A stretch of DNA of 18,472 nt from Bacteroidales bacterium (GTDB taxonomy: Bacteria > Bacteroidota > Bacteroidia > Bacteroidales > P3). The position numbers and the translations under genes are program-made. The stretch is taken from NCBI GenBank assembly GCA_016296345.1, contig JAEDJL010000043.1, positions 1-18,472 of the forward strand, in the 5' to 3' direction. Positions 1-7,138 of this stretch are shown in pieces (positions within the stretch are counted from its first letter, which is position 1; each line of letters begins with the position of its first letter). The notes beneath the pieces are model-generated. The model worked only from the letters and a program-made list of their open reading frames with translations. It was not told the origin of the DNA and searched no databases.

Positions 1-27
1 GTGGATAGCTTCCAATTTCTCTAACAT
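1..27 (-). CDS. Partial gene start at left edge, possibly peptide chain release factor 1
   Basis: Only the first nine codons are in the window, reading MLEKLEAIH on the minus strand from an ATG at 27-25. The call as a gene rests mainly on the strong minus-strand promoter at 51-81, whose predicted transcript would begin about 15-20 bases before this ATG. The opening residues resemble the N-terminus of bacterial release factor 1 (prfA), which recognises UAA and UAG stop codons and often begins with an M-L-x-K-L-E-like stretch. Nine residues cannot settle identity, so the product name is a guess and no symbol is given. No in-frame stop occurs within the visible part. Confidence 0.45.
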
Positions 28-50
28 AACTTGTCTGCTTTTTCAGCCTG

Positions 51-81
51 CAAAGTTACGAAAAATCCACAACACCACAAA
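51..81 (-). promoter_or_regulatory. Bacteroidota-type promoter for the left-edge gene
   Basis: On the minus strand the -33 box TTTG (plus-strand CAAA at 78-81) is followed by exactly 19 bases and the -7 box TAACTTTG (plus-strand CAAAGTTA at 51-58). This is a full match to the Bacteroidota housekeeping-sigma consensus TTTG-N19-TAnnTTTG. It points left and sits just ahead of the ATG at 27. It lies in the short gap after the stop of the 114-521 gene on the same strand, so the left-edge gene probably has its own transcript. Confidence 0.7.
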
Positions 82-113
82 AGAATACGCAAGAGCCGAT
101 AGTTTGAGAGGGC

Positions 114-521
114 TTACTCTATTCTCAAAATGGGTATCGTTCTTTTCTCACCATTGCGACGCATGGTATAAACACCAATCTGCCTTGCACACTTTCCGGC
201 AGGAACTTCGATTATTTCGTTGTCATAATAGCTCTTTTTATTAGGAGTAATGAGCAACACCAAAGGGAAATGTCCTTCGTCAATTCCGATTATGTCGGCA
301 AAAAATGCGGTTGTCTCGTCGCAATTAACGTATGCCAAAACCTTGCTTTTGGAGATTTGTTCTCTTACCATGAACGAGCCGATGTCTTCTCGGCATTCAC
401 CCGCAGTTTTGAAATACTCTGTGCTATCGGTATCAATGTTTGTTGCAATGAGATACCCGATTGCCAAAAGTGTTGCACCAACAACCATACCAATGATGAA
501 AATTATTGTCGGCTTTTTCAT
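114..521 (-). CDS. Small membrane-anchored hypothetical protein (135 aa)
   Basis: I do not recognise a family. The protein starts with a short positive end (MKKP) followed by one hydrophobic segment at about residues 5-27, with no signal-peptidase site that I can see, so it is likely an inner-membrane protein with a single anchor and a C-terminal domain of roughly 105 residues outside the membrane. That domain is mixed and charged, with cysteines at 43, 67 and 111. The ATG at 521 is the first start in frame, and a -7 box lies about 55 bases upstream. It is transcribed away from the DUF4837 gene. The long upstream region carries a repeated 12-base motif that could be an operator. The reading frame looks real (lipid anchor, sensible composition, own promoter), but homology could not be tested. 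Confidence 0.6.
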   Translation of the reverse strand: MKKPTIIFIIGMVVGATLLAIGYLIATNIDTDSTEYFKTAGECREDIGSFMVREQISKSKVLAYVNCDETTAFFADIIGIDEGHFPLVLLITPNKKSYYDNEIIEVPAGKCARQIGVYTMRRNGEKRTIPILRIE

Positions 522-576
522 AGACTGGTTAGTAATACTTTTGAATTTAACAACTATGAGGGCTTTTTTCTCGTTG

Positions 577-584
577 CAAAGTTA
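577..584 (-). promoter_or_regulatory. Likely -7 promoter box for the 114-521 gene
   Basis: The minus-strand sequence TAACTTTG (plus CAAAGTTA) matches the Bacteroidota -7 consensus TAnnTTTG and lies about 55 bases before the ATG at 521. No TTTG sits at the ideal distance. The nearest one (plus CAAA at 611-614) is 26 bases away. The expected -33 position (604-607) falls inside the first copy of the repeated motif at 602-676, which may mean activator-dependent or repressible transcription. Confidence 0.45.
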
Positions 585-601
585 AGTATTTTTCTCTTTG
601 T

Positions 602-676
602 TTTCTGCATCAAAGGCGATAAATCTGCATCATTTTTGTCTCAAATGAGGCAGATTTTGGTAAGATGAGGCAGATT
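602..676. repeat. Four copies of a 12-base motif in mirrored pairs
   Basis: Two direct copies (TTTCTGCATCAA at 602-613 and AATCTGCATCAT at 622-633) are followed by two identical inverted copies (ATGAGGCAGATT at 645-656 and 665-676). Copies within each pair are 20 bases apart, and the inner pair forms an inverted repeat with one mismatch. The set begins exactly where the -33 region of the 114-521 promoter should be. The arrangement looks like a multi-site operator; what binds it is unknown. Confidence 0.6.
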
Positions 677-827
677 AAGCGTCCTTTGCAGCCGAATGTC
701 TCCGAAAGCAGGGTTTCTGCATAATGGGTTGTTGCTTTGTGTTGCTCTGTTTGGCTTTGATACTTTTTGTTTTCATTGCAGAGTTATTGTGGGTTGCAGG
801 CTTAGCTTTGCGTCAAAGTACAGCGAT

Positions 828-963
828 TTTCTTCGATTTTTCTTTCGTGGAAATTATTCTCCGCAATGTGTTCTTTTTTTTCTTTCTACATTCCCCTTAA
901 AGGGGGATGTAGAAGTGTAGAAAGAAAAAAATTAAGAACACATTTTCGCAAAAATCGAAGAAA
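828..963. repeat. Nested inverted repeat (about 136 bases)
   Basis: Three perfect arm pairs are nested: 828-841 with 950-963 (14 bp, TTTCTTCGATTTTT), 865-875 with 934-944 (11 bp, AATGTGTTCTT) and 875-890 with 916-931 (16 bp). The core 886-912 can instead fold into its own hairpin (CTACAT plus four C against five G plus ATGTAG, loop TAA), because the TGTAGAA sequence occurs twice on the right side. The element lies between divergently transcribed genes, so it is not an obvious terminator for either. It could be a MITE-like remnant or a structured RNA. No transposase or target duplication was seen. Confidence 0.65.
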
Positions 964-1126
964 CGGACAATGTCGCAAAATATCCGTAGAGCGTCCTTTT
1001 TGCATACAAAGATTTTGATGTTTTAAGTATCAAAATTAAACTGCTTTGTGAGAGTTGTCGAAAAAGGCTGACCGGCAGCTTGCAGCGATTTGAGGGAAAA
1101 GATGCGTAGGTGTCGGCAATTTTTTG

Positions 1127-1134
1127 TACTTTTG
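1127..1134 (+). promoter_or_regulatory. -7 promoter box for the DUF4837 gene
   Basis: TACTTTTG matches TAnnTTTG and lies 22 bases before the ATG at 1156. It falls inside the longer open frame that begins at 1090, which argues that the real start is 1156. I see no good -33 TTTG at the expected distance. Confidence 0.5.
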
Positions 1135-1155
1135 CACTTTGTAAATTTTGTGATT

Positions 1156-2181
1156 ATGAGTAAACTGAGTTTTTGCAAGCTGTTGTGTTTGATTGCTTTG
1201 CCGATGTTTTTTGCTGTCGGTTGTTCAAAAAAGAGCGAGGTAAAGAACGACAATCCCAAGGGACTGCCTTCGTCGGGCGGAAAGACCTTGGAGGTTTTGG
1301 TGATTGTGCCGGAGCAGCTCTACAAGGGTGAGTTGAAAGACAGCATAGGTCATTGTTTCATGAAGGCTTGCGAGGGTTTGCCTCAGGCAGAACCTTTGTT
1401 TGACGTGGTGCAGATGAATCCGGAGGGTTTCTTCAACTCGGATATGTTGCAAAAGCACAGGAATATCATCGTTATCGACATGAAGGCAGGCAATGCCAAC
1501 AAGCTGAAAGCCACCGTCGATTTCAAATCGACACCTCAGGCTTATTTCCTTTTTGAGACGGATAATCGCGACAGCCTTTTTGCCTTGCTTTCTCGCAATG
1601 CAGACAAAATTCGCAACCAATTTTACGAAAACGAACGCAAAAGGGTCTATTCGGCTTTCAAACGCTTGGAAAACACCGATGTAACCCGCAAGATGAAAAA
1701 GAGATTTGGTTTTTGGCTCACCGTGTCGGAGGAGTTTTACATTGCGGCGAACAAGTCGGATTTTATGTGGCTCAGAAAGGAGACCAAAGACGAGAGCTTG
1801 GATATTACGATTTGCACAAAACCATATTCGGGCAAGACGCTGCCTTCACAAGAGGAGATTATCGCAATGAGAGACTCTGTTGCCAAGGCAAACATTCCCG
1901 GATCTGCAAAAGATTCTTACATGGGAACGGAAACTCGCAGTCCGTTCTACTCAAAGAGAGTGTCGATAGGAGGATTTGAAGCCGAAGAGACAAGAGGTTT
2001 GTGGAGGTTGTTCGGCGACTGGATGGGAGGAGCGTTTGTGAACTATTGCTTTATTGACGAGCTTCATAGTCGTTTGGTGATGATTGACTGCTTTGTCTAT
2101 TGTCCGCGACACCCAAAGAGAGACCGCCTTATGCAGTTGGAGGGCATAGCCTATGGATTGAAAACGGTTCAAAACGAATAG
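1156..2181 (+). CDS. DUF4837 family lipoprotein
   Basis: The 341-residue protein begins with a lipoprotein signal (MSKLSFCK, a hydrophobic run, then the lipobox FAVGC), so it should be lipidated at Cys23 and held in the cell envelope. The segment after it (KGLPSSGGKTLEVLVIVP) is the familiar opening of DUF4837, a Bacteroidota family of about 330-350 residues with no known biochemical role; length fits. The start at 1156 is preferred over an upstream TTG at 1090 because it gives a clean signal peptide and lies just after a -7 box. The gene appears to stand alone: 188 bases with repeats and a fresh promoter separate it from the mce operon. Family assignment is from memory of the N-terminal motif and overall character. 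Function is unknown. Confidence 0.8.
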   Translation: MSKLSFCKLLCLIALPMFFAVGCSKKSEVKNDNPKGLPSSGGKTLEVLVIVPEQLYKGELKDSIGHCFMKACEGLPQAEPLFDVVQMNPEGFFNSDMLQKHRNIIVIDMKAGNANKLKATVDFKSTPQAYFLFETDNRDSLFALLSRNADKIRNQFYENERKRVYSAFKRLENTDVTRKMKKRFGFWLTVSEEFYIAANKSDFMWLRKETKDESLDITICTKPYSGKTLPSQEEIIAMRDSVAKANIPGSAKDSYMGTETRSPFYSKRVSIGGFEAEETRGLWRLFGDWMGGAFVNYCFIDELHSRLVMIDCFVYCPRHPKRDRLMQLEGIAYGLKTVQNE

Positions 2182-2191
2182 AAAGAGCAGG

Positions 2192-2254
2192 CAAAACGGC
2201 GACTTAAACGAATGAAATGGCGTTTTATTTGAATTATTTGGCGTTTTATTTTGT
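2192..2254. repeat. Three 21-base repeats with GGCGTTTT cores ahead of the mce promoter
   Basis: Units at 2192-2212, 2213-2233 and 2234-2254 align end to end. Their GGCG cores are centred at 2199, 2220 and 2241, exactly 21 bases apart (two helical turns). The last unit contains the -33 TTTG (2250-2253) of the mce promoter. The first unit is the weakest match (AAAACGGCGACTT). Related palindromes with the same spacing occur at 14877-14961. Placement suggests a regulator binding on one face of the helix, but this is inference. Confidence 0.55.
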
Positions 2255-2281
2255 TCACTTTTGAAAAAGTCTGTAATTTTG
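2250..2281 (+). promoter_or_regulatory. Promoter of the methylmalonyl-CoA decarboxylase operon
   Basis: A -33 box TTTG (2250-2253), 20 bases, and a -7 box TAATTTTG (2274-2281) match the Bacteroidota promoter consensus. The predicted leader to the ATG at 2370 is about 80 bases long and shows no clear riboswitch fold. Confidence 0.7.
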
Positions 2282-2369
2282 CAGCTTAATTCGGAGCAGT
2301 GGCAGGAGTGATTGTATTGTTCCGAGAAAAGAGAAAGAATTTAGTAATCATTAAAAAACAATATAAATT

Positions 2370-2771
2370 ATGACACCAACACACATCGAACACATTGGTA
2401 TAGCAGTTTCCAACTTGGAAGAGGCTATCAAGTATTGGGAAGATGTTATGGGCTTGAAGTGCTATAACATCGAAGAGGTTGCAGATCAAAAAGTAAAGAC
2501 TGCATTTTTCAAAATCGGAGAAGTGAAAATAGAACTATTGGAGGCTACAAGCCCTGACAGCACAATCGCTTCTTTCATCGAAAAGAGAGGACAGGGAGTT
2601 CATCACATTGCTTTTGCAGTAGAAGATACAGACAAGGCATTGAACGATGCTCAGGACAAGGGCGTCAAGTTGATTGACAAACAATCCAGAGGCGGTGCCG
2701 AAGGCTTGAAGATTGGTTTCTTGCATCCAAAGTCCACAATGGGCGTTTTGACCGAGCTTTGCTGCAAGTAA
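2370..2771 (+). CDS. mce: Methylmalonyl-CoA epimerase
   Basis: This 133-residue VOC-fold enzyme interconverts (S)- and (R)-methylmalonyl-CoA in the cytoplasm, linking methylmalonyl-CoA mutase to the decarboxylase encoded just downstream. The two beta-alpha-beta-beta-beta halves are visible, with metal-ligand motifs in the family order: His8 in EHIGIAV, Glu55 in VKIELLEA, His78/79 in GVHHIAFAV and Glu129 in VLTELCCK. The HPKS loop near residues 119-122 is also typical. Length is normal for the family. It is the first gene of a five-gene operon, 30 bases ahead of the alpha subunit, and has the operon's promoter directly upstream. A general glyoxalase-like protein is the only alternative, and the motifs and context make that unlikely. 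Confidence 0.95.
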   Translation: MTPTHIEHIGIAVSNLEEAIKYWEDVMGLKCYNIEEVADQKVKTAFFKIGEVKIELLEATSPDSTIASFIEKRGQGVHHIAFAVEDTDKALNDAQDKGVKLIDKQSRGGAEGLKIGFLHPKSTMGVLTELCCK

Positions 2772-2801
2772 TAGAGTTAATAAACAATAAAACAGACGAT
2801 A

Positions 2802-4361
2802 ATGGCTTTTGAAGAAAAAATCAAGCAGTTGCTTGACAAAAGAGAACAAGCAAAATTGGGCGGAGGAGAGAAGAGAATCGAGGCTCAACACGCCAAAGGT
2901 AAATTGACTGCACGCGAAAGAATTGACATATTGCTCGACGAGGGCAGCTTTGAAGAGTTCGATATGTTTGTAACTCATCGTTGCTCTGACTTCGGAATGG
3001 CAGAAAAGACTTTCCTTTCGGACGGTGTGGTTACAGGTTACGGAACAATCGACGGAAGATTGGTTTATGTTTTCTCACAAGATTTCACCGTTTTCGGAGG
3101 TTCTTTGTCGGAGTCTTTCGCAGCCAAGATATGCAAGGTGTTGGACCAAGCAATGAAGGTGGGCGCTCCCGTTATCGGATTGAATGACTCGGGCGGAGCT
3201 CGTATTCAAGAGGGTGTGAACTCTTTGGCAGGCTATGCCGAAATATTCCAAAGAAACATCATGGCTTCGGGAGTTATTCCTCAAATCTCTGCAATCTTCG
3301 GACCTTGTGCAGGTGGTTCGGTATATTCTCCTGCATTGACCGACTTCATAATGATGAGTAAGGAGAACTCATATATGTATGTTACAGGACCAAAGGTTGT
3401 GAAGACCGTTACAGGCGAGGAAGTTACAGATGCCAAATTGGGCGGAGCAATGGTTCATGCTTCAAAGTCGGGTGTTACTCACTTTGTGGTAGATACAGAG
3501 AACGAAGGTTTGATGTTGATAAGAAAGTTGTTGAGCTACATTCCTTCAAACAACTTGGAAGAAGCTCCTTTGCAAGTTTGCAACGACCCTATCGACCGTT
3601 TGGAAGATTCTTTGAACTCAATCATTCCTGACAACCCTAACCAACCTTACGATGTGAAGGATATTATCCACGCTATTGTAGATGAGGGAGAGTTCCTTGA
3701 AGTTCACCGCCACTTTGCAGCCAACCTTGTTGTAGGTTTTGCAAGATTTAACGGAGTTTCGGTGGGTATTGTTGCCAACCAACCAAACTATATGGCAGGA
3801 GTTTTGGACATCAACTCTTCGAGAAAGGGAGCAAGATTTGTTCGTTTCTGCGATGCGTTCAACATTCCTTTGGTTACTTTGGTCGATGTACCGGGCTTCC
3901 TTTGCGGAACAGGTCAGGAGTACAACGGTATCATTACCAACGGAGCCAAGTTGTTGTTTGCTTACGGAGAAGCTACCGTTCCAAAAATCACAATCACATT
4001 GCGTAAGTCTTATGGCGGCGCTCACGACGTGATGAGTTCAAAGCAGCTAAGAGGCGACATCAACTACGCATGGCCAAGTGCAGAAATCGCAGTTATGGGA
4101 GCAAGCGGAGCAGCAGCAATTCTTTACGGTTCTGAATTGAAGAAGATTGAAGACCCTGAGGCAAAGGCTAAGTTCGTTGCAGAAAAAGAAGCAGAATATA
4201 CAGCCAAGTTTGCAACTCCATACGAAGCAGCAAAGTACGGACACATAGACGATGTAATCGAACCAAGAAATACTCGTTTCCGTGTCATCAGAGCTTTGCA
4301 GGCATTGGCAACAAAGAAGGATCAAAATCCTATGAAGAAACACTGTAACATACCTCTATAA
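2802..4361 (+). CDS. mmdA: Methylmalonyl-CoA decarboxylase alpha subunit (carboxyltransferase)
   Basis: The 519-residue protein belongs to the acyl-CoA carboxyltransferase family shared by propionyl-CoA carboxylase beta chains and decarboxylase alpha subunits. It moves the carboxyl group from methylmalonyl-CoA to biotin on the carrier protein. Two crotonase-like halves are seen. The N-terminal half has DSGGARIQEGV (129-139) and GPCAGGSVYSPALTDF (167-182), whose backbone forms an oxyanion hole. The C-terminal half has VDVPGFLCGTGQEYNGII (361-378) and a GGAHDVMSSKQLRGD stretch (about 405-419). The sequence alone cannot separate carboxylase from decarboxylase use. Linkage to Na+-pump beta and OadG-like subunits, and the absence of a biotin carboxylase gene here, point to decarboxylation. 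The next gene starts 11 bases downstream. Confidence 0.92.
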   Translation: MAFEEKIKQLLDKREQAKLGGGEKRIEAQHAKGKLTARERIDILLDEGSFEEFDMFVTHRCSDFGMAEKTFLSDGVVTGYGTIDGRLVYVFSQDFTVFGGSLSESFAAKICKVLDQAMKVGAPVIGLNDSGGARIQEGVNSLAGYAEIFQRNIMASGVIPQISAIFGPCAGGSVYSPALTDFIMMSKENSYMYVTGPKVVKTVTGEEVTDAKLGGAMVHASKSGVTHFVVDTENEGLMLIRKLLSYIPSNNLEEAPLQVCNDPIDRLEDSLNSIIPDNPNQPYDVKDIIHAIVDEGEFLEVHRHFAANLVVGFARFNGVSVGIVANQPNYMAGVLDINSSRKGARFVRFCDAFNIPLVTLVDVPGFLCGTGQEYNGIITNGAKLLFAYGEATVPKITITLRKSYGGAHDVMSSKQLRGDINYAWPSAEIAVMGASGAAAILYGSELKKIEDPEAKAKFVAEKEAEYTAKFATPYEAAKYGHIDDVIEPRNTRFRVIRALQALATKKDQNPMKKHCNIPL

Positions 4362-4372
4362 CAGAAAAAACA

Positions 4373-5320
4373 ATGAAGAGCAAGATATTAAGTTTTGTGG
4401 CATTGGTGTTGATGCTCAACCTTGCATTTGTTGCCTCGGCACAAGAGCAAGAAGCGGCGTGCTGTGCCACGGCACAATCTTCAAGCTACGACCCTTTGGT
4501 GGCTCAAAAGTTTGCAGTCGATTCTAAGACGCAGACAATGGCGGTTATCAACGACAACGAGAACACAATCGAAATCCTTGTCAGAAAAGGTGATAACTAT
4601 GAGAAAGCCAAAGTCGTTCTTGTAGATGTGTTTGAAGGAAGACACGATGCCCATGCCATTTACAGACCTCAATCTGTGGCAGTTTACGAAAACCATATCG
4701 TATTTTTGGCATCACACAGAGACTCATCTTATGTAAAGGTTCTCACTTTGAAAGGAGACGAGATTGAGAAGTTTACTTTCAAAGGAGCTGCACAAGCGTT
4801 CAGCTATGACACTGCAACAAAACTTCTTTACATAGCAGGAAGCAATGCGGCAGGATACAATGTATTTGTGATTGATGCAACCGCAGGCTTTGAACACATC
4901 AAGGTCGAGGGCAGTCCGAACTACCAGTATGTAAAGCCTAAGAAGGCAGAAGTGCTTGCCGAGCAAGACCCTACCGGAGGCGGATTGGCATTGATTGCGA
5001 TATTGGTTGTGTTTGTGGTATTGTTGTTGATTATGGTTGTGTTGAACCTTGTGTTCGGCAAACTCATGGTCGGATACCAAAACAAGAAATCAGCAAAGGC
5101 AGCGGCAGCACAACAGACAACAGACAATCCGAAAGCAGCCCCTGCAAAGAAAGCAAGCGACATCAGCGGAGAAGAATTTGCAGCCATTGCAGCAGCAATC
5201 CATTTGTACAACGATGAATTGCATGATGAAGAATCTACAATCCTTACAATCAACAAGGTTGCCAAGGTTTATTCACCATGGAGTTCAAAGATGCACAACA
5301 TGAACCCGTACAGAAGATAG
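4373..5320 (+). CDS. OadG-family decarboxylase subunit with an extra N-terminal exported domain
   Basis: The 315-residue protein occupies the small gamma/delta-subunit slot of a Na+-pumping decarboxylase. Its C-terminal part fits OadG: one membrane segment at about 204-229, an Ala/Lys-rich linker, an IAAAIHLYNDELHDEES stretch and the conserved YSPWSSK end (300-306). OadG subunits tie the alpha, beta and biotin-carrier subunits together. Unlike the classical protein of under 100-120 residues, this one has a signal peptide (cleavage likely after ASA, residue 23) and about 180 further residues before the membrane segment. That region alternates short strands (FAVDSKTQTMAVIND, QSVAVYENHIVFLAS, FSYDTATKLLYIAGS), resembling incomplete beta-propeller blades, and should lie outside the cytoplasm. 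Cys30-Cys31 follow the signal but do not form a standard lipobox. Long versions are, to my recollection, usual in Bacteroidales. Confidence 0.82.
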   Translation: MKSKILSFVALVLMLNLAFVASAQEQEAACCATAQSSSYDPLVAQKFAVDSKTQTMAVINDNENTIEILVRKGDNYEKAKVVLVDVFEGRHDAHAIYRPQSVAVYENHIVFLASHRDSSYVKVLTLKGDEIEKFTFKGAAQAFSYDTATKLLYIAGSNAAGYNVFVIDATAGFEHIKVEGSPNYQYVKPKKAEVLAEQDPTGGGLALIAILVVFVVLLLIMVVLNLVFGKLMVGYQNKKSAKAAAAQQTTDNPKAAPAKKASDISGEEFAAIAAAIHLYNDELHDEESTILTINKVAKVYSPWSSKMHNMNPYRR

Positions 5321-5346
5321 TAAAAAACAAGTAAATAGATTGAAGA

Positions 5347-5784
5347 ATGAAAAATTACAAGTTCAAAATAAACGGAAACAATTACGCTGTCGAGATACAA
5401 AGCGTTGAAGGCAATGAAATAAAGTTGGAACTCAACGGCTCGGCATATACCGTAGAGGTTGATAGAGAAATCAAACAATCAAAAACTCCAAAGTTGGTAA
5501 GACCGGTTGCTGTACCTTCGACAGACAACTCTGCACAAACAGCAAAGACAGCAGCTCCGACAGGTGCAAACACAGCAATCAAGTCTCCGCTTCCGGGAAC
5601 AATCCTTGACATACTTGTCAATGTGGGAGATAAGGTGTCGATAGGTCAAAAGATGCTCGTGCTTGAAGCAATGAAGATGGAGAACGGCATCGACTCAGAT
5701 GTGGCAGGAGTAGTAAAGGAAATAAAAGTTCGTAAAGGCGACTCTGTATTGGAAGGAGACGTATTATTAGTAATAGGAGAGTAA
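5347..5784 (+). CDS. mmdC: Biotin carboxyl carrier subunit of methylmalonyl-CoA decarboxylase
   Basis: The 145-residue protein carries biotin between the alpha-subunit active site and the membrane beta subunit. The C-terminal 70 residues are a biotinyl/lipoyl domain with the biotinylation motif EAMKMEN and target Lys110, preceded by SPLPGTI (80-86) and the VNVGDKV turn typical of the fold. An N-terminal domain (about 1-45), rich in short strands, leads into a Pro/Ala/Thr linker (about 46-78) that gives the arm its reach. Length matches mmdC-type carriers. It lies 26 bases after the OadG-like gene and 4 bases before the beta subunit. A biotin ligase, which would be needed to modify Lys110, is not encoded in the window. 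Confidence 0.93.
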   Translation: MKNYKFKINGNNYAVEIQSVEGNEIKLELNGSAYTVEVDREIKQSKTPKLVRPVAVPSTDNSAQTAKTAAPTGANTAIKSPLPGTILDILVNVGDKVSIGQKMLVLEAMKMENGIDSDVAGVVKEIKVRKGDSVLEGDVLLVIGE

Positions 5785-5788
5785 TCTG

Positions 5789-6955
5789 ATGTTAGTAATG
5801 GCAACGAGCTTCATGGACTTTGTCCAAGCTCAACTCGTACAGTTTTTTCAATACACAGCTTTCGGTAACTGTGAGATAGGACACCTTATCATGATTCTTA
5901 TCGGATGTGTCTTTATCTATTTGGGAATTAAGAAAGAGTACGAACCATTGTTGCTTGTTCCTATCGGATTTGGAATGATAGTTGGTAACATACCATTCTA
6001 TCCCGGATTGAAGATAGGTATCTATGAAACAGGTTCGGTACTCAACATACTTTATCACGGAGTGCAGAACGGTTGGTATCCGCCATTGATATTTATGGGT
6101 ATCGGAGCAATGACCGACTTTTCTGCCTTGCTGAGCAACCCTAAGTTGATGCTTATAGGAGCAGCCGCACAATGCGGTATCTTCGCAGCATACTTTGTTG
6201 CACTTTTGGTAGGCTTCAACCCTGCAGAAGCAGGTGCGATAGGAATTATCGGAGGTGCAGACGGTCCGACAGCAATCTTCATCTCTTCACAGTTGGCACC
6301 CGAACTAATGGGAGCAATAGCCGTGTCGGCATATTCCTACATGGCGTTAGTACCCGTAATTCAACCGCCAATCATGAGAGCTTTGACAACCAAGAAAGAA
6401 AGATTGATAAGAATGAAACCGCCACGCCAAGTAACCAAGACAGAGAAGTGCATCTTCCCAATCATGGCGTTCATCTTGTGCTGTTTCATCGTTCCTTCGG
6501 GACTTCCGCTTCTTGGAATGTTGTGCTTCGGTAACTTGTTGAAAGAATCAGGCGTTACAAAACGTTTGGCAAATGCAGCTTCAGGACCTATTGTTGATAT
6601 TTGTACAATCTTGATTGGTTTGACAGTCGGTTGTTCAACACAGGCAACATCGTTCCTTTCTGCAAAATCAATAGGCATTTTTGCAATCGGAGCATTCTCA
6701 TTTGTCATTGCAACAACCTGTGGTGTGTTGTTCGTCAAGTTGATGAACCTCTTCTTGAAAGAAGGCAACAAAATCAATCCGCTCATTGGAAACTCGGGAG
6801 TATCGGCAGTGCCTGACGCAGCCAGAGTATCCTACACCGTCGGATTGGAATATGACAAGAGCAACCACTTGTTGATGCACGCAATGGGACCAAACGTAGC
6901 CGGCGTTATCGGTTCGGCAGTGGCAGCCGGAGTATTGTTAGCATTCTTGAAATAG
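5789..6955 (+). CDS. mmdB: Sodium-translocating decarboxylase beta subunit
   Basis: The 388-residue integral membrane protein is the Na+ channel and carboxybiotin decarboxylase of the complex: it releases CO2 from carboxybiotin and pumps Na+ outward. About nine to ten hydrophobic segments are visible. Family signatures include GIIGGADGPTAIF with Asp158, the GGADGPT loop known to be essential in oxaloacetate decarboxylase beta, plus GNSGVSAVPDAARV (334-347) and HAMGPNVAGVIGSAVAAG (364-381). Two starts are possible, ATG 5789 and ATG 5798. The AGGAG at 5776-5780 is 8 bases before 5789, which decides for that start. This is the last gene of the operon. The substrate, methylmalonyl-CoA rather than oxaloacetate or glutaconyl-CoA, is inferred from the linked epimerase. 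Confidence 0.93.
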   Translation: MLVMATSFMDFVQAQLVQFFQYTAFGNCEIGHLIMILIGCVFIYLGIKKEYEPLLLVPIGFGMIVGNIPFYPGLKIGIYETGSVLNILYHGVQNGWYPPLIFMGIGAMTDFSALLSNPKLMLIGAAAQCGIFAAYFVALLVGFNPAEAGAIGIIGGADGPTAIFISSQLAPELMGAIAVSAYSYMALVPVIQPPIMRALTTKKERLIRMKPPRQVTKTEKCIFPIMAFILCCFIVPSGLPLLGMLCFGNLLKESGVTKRLANAASGPIVDICTILIGLTVGCSTQATSFLSAKSIGIFAIGAFSFVIATTCGVLFVKLMNLFLKEGNKINPLIGNSGVSAVPDAARVSYTVGLEYDKSNHLLMHAMGPNVAGVIGSAVAAGVLLAFLK

Positions 6956-6992
6956 AATATACAAGCAGCGACCCAAAAGTCGCAAACAATCA

Positions 6993-7030
6993 AAAGAGAG
7001 GGACGCAATCAGCCGCCCCTCTCTTTGTTT
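6993..7030 (+). terminator. Rho-independent terminator of the decarboxylase operon
   Basis: A perfect 10-base stem, AAAGAGAGGG (6993-7002) with CCCTCTCTTT (7017-7026), encloses a 14-base loop and is followed by GTTTT. It lies 37 bases after the beta-subunit stop. Confidence 0.8.
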
Positions 7031-7102
7031 TATCTTGATGCAATGCCGCCTCTGCTGTCTCGAAAAACCTTCGGGAGGGGGTGGATATTTGGAAAAAGTA
7101 TG

Positions 7103-7110
7103 TATCTTTG
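7103..7110 (+). promoter_or_regulatory. -7 promoter box ahead of the BspA-like pseudogene
   Basis: TATCTTTG matches TAnnTTTG and lies 28 bases before the ATG at 7139. No -33 TTTG is found at the normal distance; a TTTG at 7088-7091 is only 11 bases away. Confidence 0.45.
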
Positions 7111-7138
7111 CTTCTGCAAACTTCAAATTATCAGAAAT

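Larger units (their letters stand above)
522..1155. other. Gene-poor divergent intergenic region
   Basis: This 634-base stretch separates the minus-strand 114-521 gene from the plus-strand DUF4837 gene. Short open frames here are cysteine- and phenylalanine-rich, overlap each other and have no credible start context, so none is called. What it does hold is the -7 box at 577-584, the mirrored 12-base motifs, the large inverted repeat, a small inverted repeat ATTTTGAT/ATCAAAAT (1012-1019 and 1029-1036), and the DUF4837 promoter near its right end. Confidence 0.6.

Noticed and set aside
250..920. Short plus-strand open frames across 250-585, 270-668 and 696-920
   Set aside because: The first two overlap the minus-strand small protein gene, and all are Phe/Cys/Ser-rich with no recognisable motif. 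The last overlaps the inverted repeat.
1090..1155. Upstream TTG start for the DUF4837 gene
   Set aside because: The extension would include the -7 promoter box and spoil the lipoprotein signal peptide; ATG 1156 gives both a clean signal and a normal leader.
2288..2369. Riboswitch in the leader of the mce operon
   Set aside because: Only a weak TCGGA/TCCGA pairing over a long loop is visible, with no known aptamer core such as a B12 box.
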